Shown in pieces: positions 63,953-64,000 of a DNA stretch of 64,000 nt. The notes under the pieces were generated by a model. That model worked only from the letters and a program-made list of their open reading frames with translations. It was not told the DNA's origin and ran no database searches. The position numbers and the translations under genes are program-made. Each line of letters begins with the position of its first letter. Within the stretch, counting starts at the first letter, position 1. The stretch lies in NCBI GenBank assembly GCA_035048485.1, contig CM068582.1, positions 13,806,001-13,870,000 of the forward strand, read 5' to 3'. Source of the DNA: Pteria penguin. Lineage: Eukaryota; Mollusca; Bivalvia; Pterioida; Pteriidae.

Positions 63953-64000
<48 letters not shown>
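63953..64000 (+). repeat. (AT)n microsatellite at window edge
   Basis: AT units to the last base; the true length is unknown. Confidence 0.9.

Overview
The window is AT-rich metazoan nuclear DNA with spliced genes and a heavy load of degraded transposons. The repeats point to a bivalve mollusc: tRNA-headed SINEs ending in CAATCAATCA-type tails, an interspersed element with the core GGCGGGTGTGGCTGG, Penelope-like retroelements (PLEs), an L1-type LINE and a THAP/SWIM-YqaJ DNA transposon. The organism is inferred from my memory of repeat families, not proved by a marker gene.

Layout. 1-1.2 kb: the 3' part of a Methuselah-like (class B) seven-helix receptor gene, open to the left edge. 3.4-8.2 kb: two degraded L1-like LINE copies, the second carrying two SINEs. 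8-23.5 kb: intergenic DNA with a P2X7-C-like exon relic, a TA-flanked foldback element, large GT and AT microsatellites, a broken tyrosine-recombinase gene, a PLE reverse-transcriptase relic and several copies of a dispersed repeat called R1 here. 23.7-60.2 kb: one large ankyrin-repeat gene on the + strand. Its N-terminal cap exon is at 24.2 kb. After an intron filled by an 8.1-kb DNA transposon (THAP-DDE transposase facing a spliced SWIM-YqaJ gene), there are 22 intact exons of exactly 99 bp, each one 33-residue ankyrin repeat. One further exon lacks its splice donor and several are relics. 60.2-64 kb: a Tc1-like transposase fragment, exon relics, a MITE, PLE relics and an AT microsatellite at the right edge.

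The most unusual structure is the array from about 39.8 to 60.2 kb. The introns between the 99-bp exons are copies of one sequence that matches, in antisense, the reverse-transcriptase region of a Penelope-like element; a recognisable PLE copy sits in the same array at 54.7-55.9 kb for comparison. The amplified unit was therefore apparently 'PLE-derived intron plus ankyrin exon', about 500-780 bp, copied some 20 times. A three-exon higher-order repeat is visible in the right half. Exons stay in frame while introns carry many indels and insertions, which argues that the coding part is under selection.
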